Positions 4,663 to 5,033 of a stretch of 5,033 nucleotides of DNA are shown piece after piece. Position numbers and translations under genes: made by a program. Below the pieces are notes generated by a model, which did not search any database, was not told where the DNA came from, and saw only the letters and a list, made by a program, of their open reading frames with translations. Every line of letters begins with the position of its first letter. Within the stretch, counting starts at the first letter, position 1. The stretch comes from Deinococcus sp. GTDB lineage: Bacteria; Deinococcota; Deinococci; Deinococcales; Deinococcaceae. The DNA is taken from the NCBI GenBank assembly GCA_018260375.1, contig JAGLBF010000154.1, forward strand, positions 1 to 5,033, read 5' to 3'.

Positions 4663-5033
4663 TTAAAGGCCTTCACGCAGCGCTTGACGCAGTTGCTGCT
4701 TAAGAATCTTGCCACTGGGATTGCGGGGCACTTCGCCGTATATCACTTCACGCGGCACCTTGTAATCGGAAATATGTTCGCGGGAGTAGGTTCGCAGGTC
4801 TTGCAGGGTGAGGGTTTGTCCGTCATTGAGGGTCACCACGGCCACCACCGTCTCGCCGTAGTCTGTATGCGAGCGGCCCAGCACGGCCACGTCTTTTACT
4901 GCTGGATGGGTCATGATGACTGCCTCCACCTCGGCGGGGTAGATGTTCATGCCGCCGCTGATGATCATGTCTTTCATACGGTCCACGGCGTACACGTAGC
5001 CGTCCTCGTCGAACCGGGCAAGGTCGCCCGTGT
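4663..5033 (-). CDS. AMP-binding acyl-CoA ligase (fatty-acyl-CoA synthetase-like), C-terminal part
   Basis: The last 122 residues of an adenylate-forming enzyme are visible; the N-terminal ATP-binding domain lies beyond the right edge. The class activates a carboxylic acid as acyl-AMP and then forms acyl-CoA. The visible part opens on the TGD motif (residues 1-3; the Asp holds the AMP ribose). The hinge motif DRMKDMI (17-23) and SGGMNIYPAEVE (25-36) follow. The C-terminal domain carries the HPAV.DVAVLG strand region. The catalytic lysine is Lys108 in NPSGKILKQQLR (codon 4710-4708). The motif set is intact, so the enzyme is likely active. It best fits medium/long-chain or other fatty acyl-CoA ligases; substrate cannot be set from this part. 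It ends in TAA at 4665-4663, with its own terminator downstream, and is convergent with the sigma operon. Confidence 0.92.
   Translation of the reverse strand, partial: TGDLARFDEDGYVYAVDRMKDMIISGGMNIYPAEVEAVIMTHPAVKDVAVLGRSHTDYGETVVAVVTLNDGQTLTLQDLRTYSREHISDYKVPREVIYGEVPRNPSGKILKQQLRQALREGL

Noticed and set aside
4380..4715. 111-codon open frame on the minus strand overlapping the ligase end
   Set aside because: It reads through the terminator hairpin and the ligase C-terminus in another frame and resembles no protein.

Overview
The window is about 60% GC and densely coded. It has a tight sigma/anti-sigma overlap, at least one gene start that looks leaderless, and a two-domain metallo-beta-lactamase/beta-CASP nuclease of the kind described in Thermus (TTHA0252). 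This fits a Deinococcus/Thermus-type bacterium, most likely Deinococcus-like. That assignment is an inference from style and gene families, not a database match.

Layout. Positions 1-481 (minus) hold the first 160 codons of a protein that runs off the left edge. It has an unrecognised N-terminal domain, a Pro/Lys linker and an apparent RNase H-like fold. A 94-bp gap with a nested hairpin separates it from a complete 568-residue beta-CASP ribonuclease (576-2282, minus). The two genes point the same way and may be co-transcribed. The 228-bp divergent region 2283-2510 holds a sigma70-type promoter for the nuclease, a leader that folds into three abutting helices, and an ECF-type promoter for the rightward genes. 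Rightward come an ECF sigma factor (2511-3137) and an overlapping membrane anti-sigma factor (3125-4366). The anti-sigma has a cytoplasmic zinc-finger-like head, one membrane helix and a seven-repeat extracytoplasmic beta-propeller. Next is a 24-codon ORF (4443-4517) with a near-ideal Shine-Dalgarno. From the right edge, the C-terminal domain of an AMP-binding acyl-CoA ligase (4663-5033, minus) comes in, ending in a very long-stemmed intrinsic terminator (4542-4616).

How the parts work together. The clearest new signal is a pair of matching promoter-like sites, TGAACC-N16-CGYA. One lies directly before the sigma gene and the other directly before the 24-codon ORF. Both have exactly 16 bp between the boxes and the layout of sigmaW-type ECF promoters. 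The simplest model is a self-amplifying envelope-stress circuit: the propeller anti-sigma senses something outside the membrane and releases the sigma, which then transcribes its own operon and the small downstream gene. The small gene may be a real micropeptide or the remnant of a lost target gene. The nuclease side may be controlled through its structured leader. No mobile element, CRISPR array, tRNA or rRNA was found.
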